In this document: in pieces, positions 47,500-59,405 of the stretch | Numbering within the stretch: the first letter of the stretch is position 1 | Layout of the letters: each line of letters opens with the position of its first letter | NCBI GenBank assembly: GCA_026214975.1 | Contig: CM047808.1 | Coordinates: forward strand, 7,962,267-8,026,266 | From: Gentiana macrophylla | Lineage: Eukaryota > Streptophyta > Magnoliopsida > Gentianales > Gentianaceae | Direction: 5' to 3' | Length of the DNA: 64,000 nt | The notes under the pieces: generated by a model | Databases searched by the model: none | Told to the model about the DNA's origin: nothing | Seen by the model: only the letters and a program-made list of their open reading frames with translations | Position numbers and translations under genes: made by a program

Positions 47500-48160
47500 T
47501 ATTAAGTTATATATGCAAGAAGTTTATATTTTTGCCTTAATGCTGCATATTTATAGTAAGAAATAACCTAAACCCTAATCTTGAAATAAATATAAAATAG
47601 AGATATTCCTCATTTGAATTCAAACATAATAAACTATCTTATCACCATATAAACGATTAGATGACTTTTAAATTAACTTGTTGGCTTGTAAATTAACTTG
47701 TTGTATTCCTTTTTTGACACAATCCTAATTGTCTGTAATGGTAATACAGTTATGTGAACAAGGGTTTGGTGAACAAGGGTTTGGTGATGTATGCAAGAAG
47801 ATTGTTATGGGACGTTTATAATTGATTATGTTTTTGTATTCCTTATTTTGTTTTTGACTTTATTGATTTCCTAATTGTCTTTGACCTAATTAAAGCATTA
47901 ATAACAGATTGTATGCATTAATGCTTTGAATATTTATAGTGAAAAATAACCTAAACCCTAATCTTGAAATAAATATAAAATAAGAGATAATCCTCGTTTG
48001 AATTCAAACATAATAAACTGTCTTATCACCATATAAATGATTAGATGACTTTCAAAACCACCAATATACTCGAATTTAATTTAATCATGATTAAATAACA
48101 CCTTATTCTCCAAAACAAACATGAAATAACTTGTTGGCTTGTAAAAACAAGTTTAAGCTT
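47500..48160. repeat. Diverged direct duplication inside MULE
   Basis: About 47545-47700 and 47925-48155 share long blocks (AATAACCTAAACCCTAATCT, GAATTCAAACATAATAAACT, CTTATCACCATATAAA, AACTTGTTGGCTTGTAAA). The second copy has an extra 70 bp before the last block. Confidence 0.85.
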
Positions 48161-48593
48161 GTTACATACATCATTAATAAAAATTGATGATGTTTGTGGA
48201 AAAAATTATTAATAGAGTTTTAATATTATATAAAAGACTTTTAAATGAGATAATAATTTACATAAATACAAATTAGATAATAATTAAATGAGATAATAAT
48301 TAAAATAAATACAAAGGCTTTTAAATGAGATAATAATTAAATTAAAAAACTAACGGTTGGTGGTTATATGTCATTATAAAGAGGCATGTGTAGAGGTTTT
48401 TAAGGAGTTGTATTTTAAGGATGCAGTTAACAAGGAGGCAGTTAATGAGGAGGCACATGAAGAGGTTTTTTTTAAAAACGAAAAGGCATGTCAAGAACAC
48501 CCTATTTAAACACCCAAATTTATGATAATGATTTTCAATTGAGAAGCATCAAGCAATTGTTTTAGAAAGAAAGAAAGAAAAAAACACGCGAAA

Positions 48594-48710
48594 ATGAATC
48601 CAGAAATCAAAGAAGAAGGCGTAATTCAAGATTTGAAGAAGGCGTTCGATGCTATGCAAACGGAAATGGTAGATATGAAGAAGCGAATCGACTACGAATT
48701 CGTGAGGTGA
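48594..48710 (+). CDS. Short coiled-coil ORF in MULE
   Basis: 38-aa frame MNPEIKEEGVIQDLKK...MVDMKKRIDYEFVR with heptad-like K/E/L pattern. After its TGA the same frame stays open for about 40 more codons (RKDMAILRLTND...), so it may be the start of a longer, nonsense-broken gene. No family recognised. Confidence 0.3.
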   Translation: MNPEIKEEGVIQDLKKAFDAMQTEMVDMKKRIDYEFVR

Positions 48711-49228
48711 AGGAAGGACATGGCGATATTACGACTAACTAATGATGTTCAAACAAGGGTGCGAGATAGTGATCGACATCGAGGTTCAAGTTCTACTTGG
48801 ATAAGATCAATGAACTTGTCAAACTGGTGAACAAAGTGTACGTTGCAACTGTACATGATCTTCCTGTTGCTGAGATCCCTGATTGGATGGGTTGATTAAT
48901 TAATTATGACAGTACATGTTTTATGTTTTAATATGTTTAATTATGACATTACTTGTTGTTGTTGTTTTAACTTGCTGGAACAAAGGTTGTTTATGTTGTT
49001 TTAAGTTTGTTTTAACTTGTTGTTGTTTTAACTTCTTGTTGTTGTTGTTTGTTTATGTTGTTTTAAGTTTGTTTTCTGAAATGGGATGGACAATCTAATG
49101 TTGTGCTTTGAATGAATTATAAAGTCATTGCCACAATCGAACAAGAGAAGCATTCATTTCCATACCAAGATGAAAACAAAATAATACACATAGTGATACT
49201 AAAGATCAAAGCCTCACACTGTATAGTA

Positions 49229-49525
49229 TCACACACACACTTCATCCTCCCAGAAATCCTCACATTCACATTCAAATGTGTAGCCTTTTTCTTCGTCCTC
49301 AGAGTCATAGACCAGCCACAGATTGATTGTACGTTCTTCCTCTTCTTGAGCTTCAATGTCCCTCATTACGCTTGCAAATTCTTGAGGATCAAGCATCGGT
49401 TCATCAACCCCCCATGGATTCCAAATTCTTTTATTATGCTCATACTCTTCTTCGATGACCCTTAGTTCCCTTTCAAGTTCATGTAAATCCACGTCTGCTT
49501 CAATCCATTCAACACACCTATCCAT
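49229..49525 (-). CDS. Acidic 98-aa ORF in MULE
   Basis: Starts ATG, MDRCVEWIEADVDLHELERE; about a third Asp/Glu, with EAQEEEERT and DSEDEEKGY; ends ECECEDFWEDEVCV. Unrecognised. It lies between protease and transposase genes on the transposase strand. Could be a captured host exon or an accessory MULE protein. Confidence 0.4.
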   Translation of the reverse strand: MDRCVEWIEADVDLHELERELRVIEEEYEHNKRIWNPWGVDEPMLDPQEFASVMRDIEAQEEEERTINLWLVYDSEDEEKGYTFECECEDFWEDEVCV

Positions 49526-50099
49526 CTTTCAACACACCTGTTTATTTACAGTTGAATAAACACCGAAATTATCAATCTATGAATATAAAATCTATGTCAT
49601 TTTCCTTTTTTGTTACTGACCATGAGGCTTCTTTCTCTTCCTTTTCTCCTCTCTCGAATTCTTCTCTTCTATTATTCTTCCTCATTCTCATCTTTCCCCA
49701 TTTCCTGTTTATTTGAGTTGAATTACCATTGAACTCTTTTCATAACAATCTATTAATCTAAAACACGTGAAATGTGCTTTGAAAACAAAAAGATGTTGAA
49801 GTGCGCCGCCGAAGAAGAAGAAATTACCTGTAATGCGCCGCCGCAGAAGTAGAAATTACCTGAAACAAGATAGATAAGACGCTGATTCAAGCCCGATGAA
49901 TGGGTGGAAGCCGAAGTGCGACGCCGCCTGACTCAAGCCCAATGAGAGGCCCTGTTGAAAGGAGAGGAGAGGCACCGTTGCTGTTGGGAGTAGACGAGCG
50001 GCGAGTTGATGAATTTAGGGTTATAAGGTGAGGGATGCTTGCTTGCTTTATATATGAAAGGATAATACGATGTAGTATAGCGTAAATATAGGATGTTAG

Positions 50100-51115
50100 A
50101 TAACACATAATAAGATGTTAGATCGAGGTTCGATCAAGGCGATTACTATGATTAGGGTTGATAACACATAATAAGATGTTAGATCGAGGTTCGATCAAGG
50201 CGATTACTATGATTAGGGTTGTTAACACATAATAAGATGTTAGATCGAGGTTCGATCAAGGCGATTACTATGATTAGGGTTGATAACACATAATAAGATG
50301 TTAGATCGAGGTTCGATCAAGGCGATTACTATGATTAGGGTTGTTAACACATAATAAGATGTTAGATCGAGGTTCGATCAAGGCGATTACTATGATCAGA
50401 GTTGATAACACATAATAAGATGTTAGATCGAGGTTCGATCAAGGCGATTACTATGATTAGGGTTGATAACACATAATAAGATGTTAGATCGAGGTTCGAT
50501 CAAGGTGATTACTATGATTAGGGTTGATAACACATAATAAGATGTTAGATCGAGGTTCGATCAAGGCGATTACTATGATTAGGGTTGATCACACATAATA
50601 AGATGTTAGATCGAGGTTCGATCAAGGCGATTACTATGATCAGAGTTGATAACACATAATAAGATGTTAGATCGAGGTTCGATCAAGGCGATTACTATGA
50701 TTAGGGTTGATAACACATAATAAGATGTTAGATCGAGGTTCGATCAAGGCGATTACTATGATTAGGGTTGTTAACACATAATAAGATGTTAGATCGAGGT
50801 TCGATCAAGGCGATTAGTATGATTAGGGTTGATAACACATAATAAGATGTTAGATCGAGGTTCGATCAAGGCGATTACTATGATTAGGGTTGTTAACACA
50901 TAATAAGATGTTAGATCGAGGTTCGATCAAGGCGATTACTATGATTAGGGTTGATAACACATAATAAGATGTTAGATCGAGGTTCGATCAAGGCGATTAC
51001 TATGATTAGGGTTGATAATACATAATAAGATGTTAGATCGAGGTTCGATCAAGGCGATTACTATGATGAGGGTTGATAACACATAATAAGATGTTAGATC
51101 GAGGTTCGAGGGTTT
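50100..51115. repeat. 61-bp minisatellite, 16 full copies plus a partial
   Basis: Unit GATAACACATAATAAGATGT...GATTAGGGTT repeats with exact 61-bp period from 50100 (next 50161, 50222, ... 51076). Each unit holds the perfect palindrome GATCGA-GGT-TCGATC. Copies are nearly identical with single changes (GTTAAC for GATAAC in some; GATCAGAGTT closing the units at 50344 and 50588). Lies in the centre of the MULE. Confidence 0.97.
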
Positions 51116-51713
51116 GATAAATATCAAAAACTTAAAATTATTAGTAATTAATTCATTAATTAAATATAAATCATTTATCTAATAATATAAAAAATTAGAA
51201 TTGGGATATAAATCATTTTTCCCGGATTTCCCGCCACATTGAATGATTCCCGCTATCTTCTTCCTCCAAAAAATCAAAATTTCATTTCAATTGTTTTTGA
51301 AAAAAAATTGGGGATTAACTTGGACATCCACCTGCACATCTCAACCATTCTCACCTACACATCCACCCATTTCCCATCTCTCTCATCTCTCTCTCCTGAA
51401 GAACCCCAAATTCCTCCGTTTCCCTCCCAGAAATTTCCCCAATTCATTACCCTAAATTTATTTTCCCGATAACTTTTCCCCAAAATTTGAATTTTCTTTC
51501 AAATTTCAAACGAATGAAGAAGGGTGTCTTTGAATAATCGAGCATAGAACTCTCTCTCGTCCTCCATTCATCCAATTTGCCGGTTCTTCTTATGGGATAA
51601 TATTGTTTTAAGTGCCCGGTCGTTTCATTTTATATTTCATTTGCAATGTCCACCACCAAATGATGGCGTGGACTAACCGGAGGAACTCGCGACATTCTCT
51701 ATGAGTATAGAAA

Positions 51714-51935
51714 GTGTGTAAGTGTGAAAAGAACGCAACTTTGAAAATCGTGGAAATGAGTAAGCCAAACAAGGGAATGTTGTATTTCAAGTGCTCTGTT
51801 TGTGACTTTTTGAATGGTGCAACCCGATTGGTAGAGGTGCCTATGATGAAGTTTCCTCAATTGGAAATGGTGGTAGAGATGAAGAAATCAAATGACTTTG
51901 TTTGGAAAAAATTGATACCAAGATTGGGTGGTTGA
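51714..51935 (+). CDS. GRF-type zinc-finger-like ORF fragment
   Basis: Reads CKCEKNATLKIVEMSKPNKGMLYFKCSVCDF, matching the CxC...NxGxxFxxC...C spacing of GRF zinc fingers, small nucleic-acid-binding modules often carried by plant transposons. No ATG in frame upstream (TAG at 51708), so the first codon is uncertain and a frameshift likely removed the start. Ends TGA 51933-51935. Confidence 0.5.
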   Translation: MCKCEKNATLKIVEMSKPNKGMLYFKCSVCDFLNGATRLVEVPMMKFPQLEMVVEMKKSNDFVWKKLIPRLGG

Positions 51936-52559
51936 TGGTGTTATTAGTTGTTATTCTTGTGTTGGTTGTGTCAATTCTTGTGTTGAAGTGAGTTGTATTG
52001 GTTTTTTATTGCTAGTTGAACTTGAATTTTCTAGGTATTGTTATGTTGCTTGCTTATCTATTGTATTGTTTAACATGATGTATAAATTTGATGTATGTAA
52101 ACAAGTAAACAAGTTCAAGTTTGTTTTGGAGTGTTTGTTGATTAATTAATTAAGAAATTCAAAACAACGAAGAAAGTTGATTAAAGTTGGAAGTTATTAC
52201 AAGCCAACAAGTTAATTTCATATAAATAATAAAAGAAATCAGTTTTCACTTCCTACAAGTCAATCTCCTTTTCATTTTTCTCGCACTAAGTGAAGGAGTT
52301 ATCGACATGTTCTTGTGATTCATATTGTTCAAGAAAGTGGGGAATTGCAAGCAGTCAATGAATGGTCACTCTAGCTCATGATTAAGCAGTCAATGAATGG
52401 TCACTCTAAGTCAAACTTGTTAAGTAATTACAAACACTCCAAGTCAAACTTGAACTTGTTTACTTTTTTACATAAATCAAACTTATACATCATGTTAAAC
52501 AAAATAACATCCAACATAAAAATAGAACATGCCACAAGGTACATCAAACTTAAACATCA

Positions 52560-55098
52560 TATTACAAATTCTAAACCAACCAACTCGGTGGTATAAATTC
52601 AAAGATCGTATAAGCTTCTTGGGTAGTGGTATCGGTTTCTTGGGTAGTCAAACGCGAACAAGTAGTAACGTTATGGCCGATTTGCTTGCACTTACGACAA
52701 TGTACAATCCTTTTTCCATCCCGGCAGATGGTTTTCTTCTTTGATGGACGTCAGGTGGTCTCTTTTTGCGGGACCGGTGGCAATACCACTTTGCTCAACA
52801 CGTCTTTCAGGATAAACACAATCCTCGAATTGGCGGGGATACACATTGAGCATAAGATTTCCTCCAATAATCGGTCTTTGTAATAAGGAGATGTATAATC
52901 TTTGGCATGCATCCCTATTTTATTTGCCACAGCCACGGCATGCACGCATGGATACTTATCTAAATTGAAACACTTACAACTGCACTTCCTTACATCCAAG
53001 TAAACAGTGTAAGTCAAATGGCCTACGGTATCAAAAACCTCATACTTCTTTTCAACATCAGAAATTAATAAAACAAAATAATTCTTTACCTTGTCGTAGT
53101 GGTTTTTTATTACTACGTCCACAGATGGAGTGACAACGGCACCACATTTTGTAGCAAGTTTAAGTCTTTCAAAGATACCACTTTTTTAAAAGTCCCCGGA
53201 TAAAGTCAATTAACCCAATTATCGAAAATTCCGAGGACGCTTAAGCACAATTGTTCAAAGACTCTGCATGGTTAGTTGTCATTATATTGTACCGTTCACT
53301 GGAAAGTGACATCTAGACCGAGAAGGGAAAGTTGATTCATCCAAACGCGTTTTGATATCCCTTCCGACTTTTTCGAGTCATTCTTTCCCATTCTCTGTTA
53401 AACTCGCTCAAGATAGGCCCCGCGAAACCCTATAAAACATATCGACACATTACAACCCCGATAACGAGTCCTCAGATTCTTTTGAATGTGATAAGTACAA
53501 AACCCTTGATGCTCATTCACAAACACAGTCTCAAATGCTGCTTTTATAGCATCATGACGATCAGAAAGTATTGCTAGATCGTCGGTGTCACCTGTAATCT
53601 TTTTAAGCCTTTCAAAGAACCATCCCCAAGATTCCCTCTTCTCAGCATCAACAACACCCCATGCGATTGGAAATATCATTCCATTTCCATCTTGGCACGT
53701 TGCCACAAGAAGAACACCTTCGTAAGACGCGTTTTCAAATGTGTCCCATCCACGTAAAGCGACTTTCCGCATCCACTTATACCCTCAATGCTTGCACCAA
53801 GTGCCATAAAAAAAATATAAGAATTCGTTGTTTGGTTTGGTTTCAATATCCGTCAAAGTACCCGGGTTTGCCAACATCAACGCATGACAATACTTATGTA
53901 ATTGTCCATAACTCGTTTTTGGATTTCCCCGGATTATTGACATTTCTTGGCATCAAGCGCCTTGTCATAATTTATGTCATATCCAAACTCTTGGAAAAAG
54001 TCATTAATGATATCCCTCGGTGGATTAACAAGCTTAGGATCTTTAAACCTCCCAGAATAATGTCTACCGATTAGCTTGTAGGAAGCATGTTTGTGGTCTT
54101 TTGTACCAATCAAAGGTCGGCAAGTATGCTTAAATTCATACCTTGTCACTTCAAAGTTTTCACATCCACTACTTTTCGCTGCTCGAACCGCCATTTGCAT
54201 CCGTTGGCTTCACACTTTATTGTAAAAGGCTTTTGGTGGACTTCAACGCTTTGTAAAAAAATTTAAACTTCACGACCAACATGTCAACCTTATATCGTAA
54301 ATACTCCTGGATCTAAACTTGTCTTTCACATGTATGTCGACATCTTGAGAATGTTCACAACATCTACACCTTCGATATCGATTCCAGCTCGGGTTCGGTG
54401 CATTCAAAGATTCCACATTTGGGGTCCCTACATTCAAACCATCACCATTTGGATAATCCACATTCATGGCCTCTTGAGATTCTAAAAATACATCTTGACC
54501 CCAACGACATCAATAAAGAATCTTCAAAAAATCGAACAGTTTCTACTATCCAAACCTTCATCAATCCCCATTCCATCAAAACTCTCATTTACCTCATTGT
54601 TTTCATCAACAACCATTTCAACACTACTTGCTTGAGTTCCCATCAAGTACACCAACTCACGTGTTTCTTGACTCTCCATAGCATGTTCATCATGGTCAAC
54701 ACGTGATGCTTCCGGTTCAACATGAGTTGCTTCCCCTTCAAATTGTGTTCCGTTTTCCTTTGCTTTCAAACTTACTAATATCAAATCTTTCTTTGGATCA
54801 CAAACACTAAAGAACCGTGTCACAACCTTATCACAATCAACTACTATCGGTGCAGCTTTACTAATAGGAGCCATAACTTTCATTTCAAAATCATTCAACC
54901 TTGTATCAAATTCCAATTCTTCTTTCACTAGCTCATACAATTCAAGAAATGAAACGCTTTTTTTCACGTTTAACAGCTTGGTCACATGCTCTGTTTCATT
55001 TCCTACATAATTCCAAAACCAATCACTATCGACATTCTTCCCAAACTCAACCGGATAACATGCATATATCGAAACTTTATGCGTTCCCTACCCATGAC
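52560..55098 (-). pseudogene. MuDR-type MULE transposase (frame-broken)
   Basis: Read right to left. N-terminal PB1-like part from ATG 55098 (YPVEFG, TKLLNVKKSVSFLELYELVKEE), acidic linker (ENNEVNESFDGMGIDEGLD), MuDR DNA-binding segment at 54200-53934 (AVRAAKSSGCENFEVTRYEF, HKHASYKLIGRHYSG), catalytic DDE domain at 53772-53398 (GVLLVATCQDGNGMIFPIAWGVVDAE, ESWGWFFERL, AILSDRHDAIKAA, CTYHIQKNL), SWIM zinc finger at 53122-52751 (CSCKCFNLDKYPCVHAVAVAN) and a CCHC knuckle near 52660 (CRKCKQIGHNVTTC). Frame changes separate each block, so this copy should not make full transposase. Would catalyse cut-and-paste of the element. Confidence 0.9.
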
Positions 55099-55869
55099 GA
55101 ATCAACAATATCCCCGCTTTAATCCATTCAATACAATGATTACAATCAAAGGCGGGTAAAAAACAAACAACAATGGACTTAAACTTGTTTTTGTCTATTA
55201 CGCAGCCTTAACTACTTTCACATGATCGTGAATTGAACTCAATTAAATACTTAAGGGGACTATAGTTGAAGAATTGCAATTCCGATGGGGAAAACATCAA
55301 ACATACTTAGTCAAAAAGTAGGAAGTTTGTACAAGCCAACATCTCAATCTCTTCCAATGCATCTTCTTCACCACTTCATTACATTATATACTAACATGTT
55401 ACTGAAAAATGCTCCGAAACTAAGAAAAATAATACATACCCGACTGAGATTTTTGAGGAATTTTCAGTTTGTTCACCTCTTCAAACAATGGCGGATTTGG
55501 TTGCTTAATCGATTTTGGAGCTCTAATCGAGTCACTACAATGGCGGATTTGGTTGCTTAATCCTTTTGGAGGTTTACGATCGATCGAAAATGGTGCAATT
55601 TTTGCCCATAGTCCCTACTTTATACACAATATGGGTCGGGTCAACATTGGGGGAATATTTGAGGGTAATTTTGGAGGAAAATTTCAAAACCTAGTTTGGT
55701 TCGCGGAATGTCGCGGATTTTTGGAGATGGGGAGTTGCAAAAGGGTAATATAGGTAGTTTGCCAATTATTAAAAGTTTAGGTCTAATAACCCAATACTTT
55801 GATACGCCAGGTTAAGGCAACCAAAACTTTTGTGGAGGAGGTCATTTAAGCAGCCGCCCCTTATTTTAT

Positions 55870-57512
55870 GGGACAGGCCCAAAAAGGCAGCAAAGGACAA
55901 AATTTACAAGGTAGTTTACTTTATCGTTTTTATTTGTGTCTGTCCTTGCAATATGTGTCTGTGGACCGTGTCTGATGATCTTATTTGCTTAGTCTGTGGA
56001 GTAATGTCATTTGCCTTGTCTTTATTTGTTGTGTTGTCCTTTGGTCTTTCATCTCTATCTACTAAATCCATTTTCTCGAATGTTGCCGTCTCCTGTGGAA
56101 AGCTGCTATTAAGATCAAGATCAATTTTTTTGTAGTGTTCTTGAATTCCTGGAGATAAATCACCAGCTTACAAACATTTCCTTCCAGTACTTGTGCGAAA
56201 TTTCGGATATTAAATATTAAAATGTACATAATCTTATAAACGCCCCTTGTCTCAAAAGCAGGGTTTCAGGAGGCTCTATCATATAATGGGCATGGAGCTA
56301 ATATCGGCTGAAATGATAAACCTTTAGTGCGTGATCATGCGTAGGTCAATTTTCTTTCAACATTTTGTTGCGGTTTTATAGTCTCCCCATTTTTCTTCAA
56401 GTATTTTTTTGAGCTATGAAATTAATTTCAGTTTATATTTGAGAAAATACATGCCAGGGTGTGTGTTCTCATCCAACAAATACATTTTTTTAGGACAAAA
56501 CACGCCTGCCTACTTTTATCTAGCCAAGAAAACCTCTAAGTTTTCATGGTTGTGAAAACACAACTACTTACTCAGTTTTGGTCTTGTAAAAAATTCTCAG
56601 TTATCCAAACTTCCGTTGTATGCTTTTCAACTCTAGTACGTGAAGCATGTTGCATGACCAATCACTCAACAGTGAGTGCACTGAAGCTGCAGGCACTGTT
56701 AATGTGCACAATGTTTTCTTCAAGTTTGAGTATTTACAACGTAATAAGCTTCTTGAAGTGCGAGTATATCAATCATAAGTTACTCTTGGATTAGTGTGTA
56801 AGTAGGATTTTCCCCTTATTTTGTCCTGGATCTGGTGATTTTATAGTGCGTTTCTATCTAGTTTCATTAGTTCCTTTCAAGTTGTAGGTTGTATATGTCT
56901 GTTGGGTATGCCCTTTCTTTTCCTTGTCTTGATGGGACACAATAATAGGTGTAGTGGACTACCTGTGTCTAAGGGCATCTGGTGATGAATGTAGGTAATT
57001 TTAATAGAGTTGGTTACATCTGTTATCGTGTAACTGTACAGTAAGTGGAATGAAGGCTTTAAGAATCCTCTGAGACGACTTTTTTGAATCTGGTAAGTTC
57101 AGCCTCTGAACATACGGCGTTGAATAATCATCCTGAAGTTTTTCAACCGTTCAAGAATGCTATGCTTGCCTTTTAACGATGAATTGAGTCACTGATGCAG
57201 AGGATATTTTCGTTACACTTATTTTACTGGCAACTGACATATAAATTTATTAGTGCTTGACCTACATTTGTTGTCAGACAGTGGCATCAAATATCTGGAT
57301 TGTGCTATAGAGGCCCTTTATATTCGCAAAATTACAGAATACACTTACGCTCTGAAGCATCGTGTGTAATGGCAAATTTGTCTTTTTTCTGTCTCATGTT
57401 AGAAGGGTTCATGAGAGATATTGAGTTTTGTTGCTATCTTGGTAGATTATTTCCTTCGTGTGTGTGTGGATATATGTCTACTTGATTTCATTTTCCATTT
57501 AAAATTTTGCAG
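55870..57512. other. Region between MULE and RBP45 exons
   Basis: No exon recognised. T-rich intron-like DNA with short ORFs of no known similarity. I looked for RRM1/RRM2 coding text of the RBP45 gene here and did not find it. Confidence 0.5.
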
Positions 57513-58742
57513 CTTCATATCAGGGTAGTCAGGGATCTCAAAGTGAGGATGATCCAACTAACACAACTGTCAGTGTTTTACTTAATCTTATAAAAAAAAA
57601 AACATGTACTCGTAATAGATTCGGATTATACTTACCCGTCCAGCGGTTCTTGTTGTAGTTATTTGTTGGAAATTTGGACACGAGTGTAACAGAAGAACAT
57701 CTGTTTTAATCACAATTTTCAGAAGCTCTGCTGAAGAAGCACTGAGTGTGTTAAATGGCACCGTGCTGGGGGGGTCAAAACATTCGACTTTCTTGGGGCC
57801 ATAGTCCTTCAAACAAACAGGTTTGCTTTCTGCTACAAATTTAGTTTGAACATGTGCAAACGAGAGAGTGAAAGTCTATGGTACAACAATTGTTAGAATG
57901 TTTATCTTATGGATGCATCATGTTCGTTCATTTTTATTGTTTTTCACACGTGCACACTGCTACTATGTGAAAGAGAGTAGGAATCTGGAAACTGAGATAT
58001 AGTTGTTTACTTGATGAATGGTGGTTATAGCCTCAGGCTGATCAAAGCCAATGGAATACTGCTGGTGCCGGTTATTATGGTGGATACGCTGCCGCCGCGC
58101 CTGGTGGTGGTTATGATGCTTATGGATATGCTGCTCAAGCAGCAGCAGCGGCAGCTGCATCTGGACAGGACCCTAATATGTACTATCAAGGGTACCCTGG
58201 ATATGGAAGTTACGCCGCGCAGCAACAGCAACAGCAGCCACCTCAGGTATTTTATTTCATTGAAAACCTGCGTTATTTTGTACAAAAATCTTGCTAAAAT
58301 TTACTCGTTTTTCTCATATACAATTGCGCGCATGCGCACACACACACACACCCCCTTGTTTTCAAGTAAGCAATGAAATTCTACTACGAGTAATGATCAA
58401 TGTTTTATTGCCACAACTGCTGTGACATGATGTGCCGTTTTTTTAAATATACGGGTCCCACGGACACATCACTGTAGGTTGTGGGATTTTTGTGGTTGTT
58501 AACACACTCAGTGTGTTAAAAACATCAGGCCAGGTGTTTGTTAGTCTAGGTGTTTGTGGTTGGATCATTATTAGTGCTACTGAGTAAAACAAACTTAGGA
58601 CACGATTAACACATAAAAACATCAGGCCAGGTGTCGTGTTTTGATTGGATGCTAGTAAATCATTGGCAGATTTTTCCCATTGGTATCGAGGTGGTGATTG
58701 ATGATGCATTTATTTTTGTGTTTAATGACTAATGTGCAGTAA
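57513..58742 (+). pseudogene. RBP45: RBP45/47-type RNA-binding protein, 3' part with RRM3 deletion
   Basis: Exon pieces: 57513-57568 (SYQGSQGSQSEDDPTNTT), 57659-57703 (LFVGNLDTSVTEEHL, start of RRM3), 57723-57820 (SSAEEALSVLNGT..., end of RRM3, then SWGHSPSNKQ in a frame shifted by one extra G in a 7-G run), 58031-58246 (PQADQSQWN, GYYGGYAAAAPGGGYDAYGYAA, QDPNMYYQGYPGYGSYAAQ, poly-Gln). TAA at 58740-58742 follows an AG acceptor and is the likely stop. Between 57703 and 57723 only an intron 3' end (TTTTAATCACAATTTTCAG) remains, so the middle of RRM3 with its RNP1 motif is deleted. RRM1 and RRM2 exons are absent. RBP45 proteins bind U-rich pre-mRNA and poly(A) RNA in the nucleus. Probably non-functional. 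Confidence 0.88.
58500..58640. repeat. Short direct repeat in last RBP45 intron
   Basis: AAAAACATCAGGCCAGGTGT occurs near 58517 and 58616, about 99 bp apart, each next to a TTAACACA-like phrase. Confidence 0.8.
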
Positions 58743-59405
58743 TGGGACGTGTTTGCACGCCACGGGAACCTTCGGGGAGGATATGCTTTATTTATAGCAG
58801 CAGCTGGGGAGAGAGTGACTGACATGTAGCTGTTGTTTAATGACTTTGATTAGATACCCACCTTTGGTTCCTAAACTTTCAGTTTGATGTTACCACATGA
58901 TTTTTTTTATTTTTTTTGGATATTTTTGGAACGTTTTTTTTTTAATTTTGTAAACTATATGATATGTATGGTTTTCATATATTTTTAACCGTTTATTACA
59001 AGTCTTTCCTGCTTTAGATATAAACCGTTGTTTTAGGGTTTAAACGTAGGTAATTTTTGTCCATCCGTAGTAAGGGTATTTGTCACCTTAAACAAAAATA
59101 GTCTGGAAAGGTCCCATTAATGATTCTATTTCGGTGTCTATCAAACGCAGTAAATTGAATGATATAAATTCATTCCATCAGATTCTTTACATTCCATTCC
59201 AACGGATTCATTTCATTATATTCCATCAATACAAACGAGTCATAAGCTGCTAACAAAAAGGTTCCAAGCTACAAAACATTACGGAAACATACGAACAAAA
59301 TGTTAATAAAATCGAGACATGTTTGCAGCTTTTCAAAGCACGTATTTGAGTTTCCCAAAGGTAAAAGCGCATATGTAAGAATTCTTCGAATATGCCAGGT
59401 CATCA
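58743..59405. other. Intergenic region between RBP45 and MED21
   Basis: Probable RBP45 3' UTR remnant up to about 58870, then AT-rich DNA. CATTCCATTCCAACGGATTCATTTCATT-like iterations at 59160-59225. No gene seen. Confidence 0.5.

Larger units (their letters stand above)
43801..55860. mobile_element. Mutator-like element carrying Ulp1-like protease and transposase
   Basis: 12,060 bp. Flanked by TTATTTTAT (43792-43800 and 55861-55869; a following G makes the match 10 bp). Left end GGGGGAATGGCTTATATGACC, right end (reverse complement) GGGGCGGCTGCTTAAATGACC, short imperfect terminal repeats. Contents: DUF1985 and Ulp1-like protease gene on plus (44.4-47.4 kb), central region with direct repeats, small ORFs and a 61-bp minisatellite, and a MuDR transposase gene on minus (55.1-52.6 kb). 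Architecture matches the known Ulp1-bearing MULEs (Kaonashi type) of plants. Both genes carry frame breaks. Confidence 0.9.

Noticed and set aside
50100..51115. CRISPR array
   Set aside because: Directly adjoining 61-bp tandem units without spacers, in a plant nuclear transposon.
50090..51115. Interstitial telomere repeat
   Set aside because: Only one TTAGGGTT word per 61-bp unit; not a TTTAGGG array.
58011..58376. 121-codon plus ORF beginning MMNGGYSLRL
   Set aside because: Wrong-frame reading of the RBP45 Gly/Tyr/Ala/Gln-rich exon.
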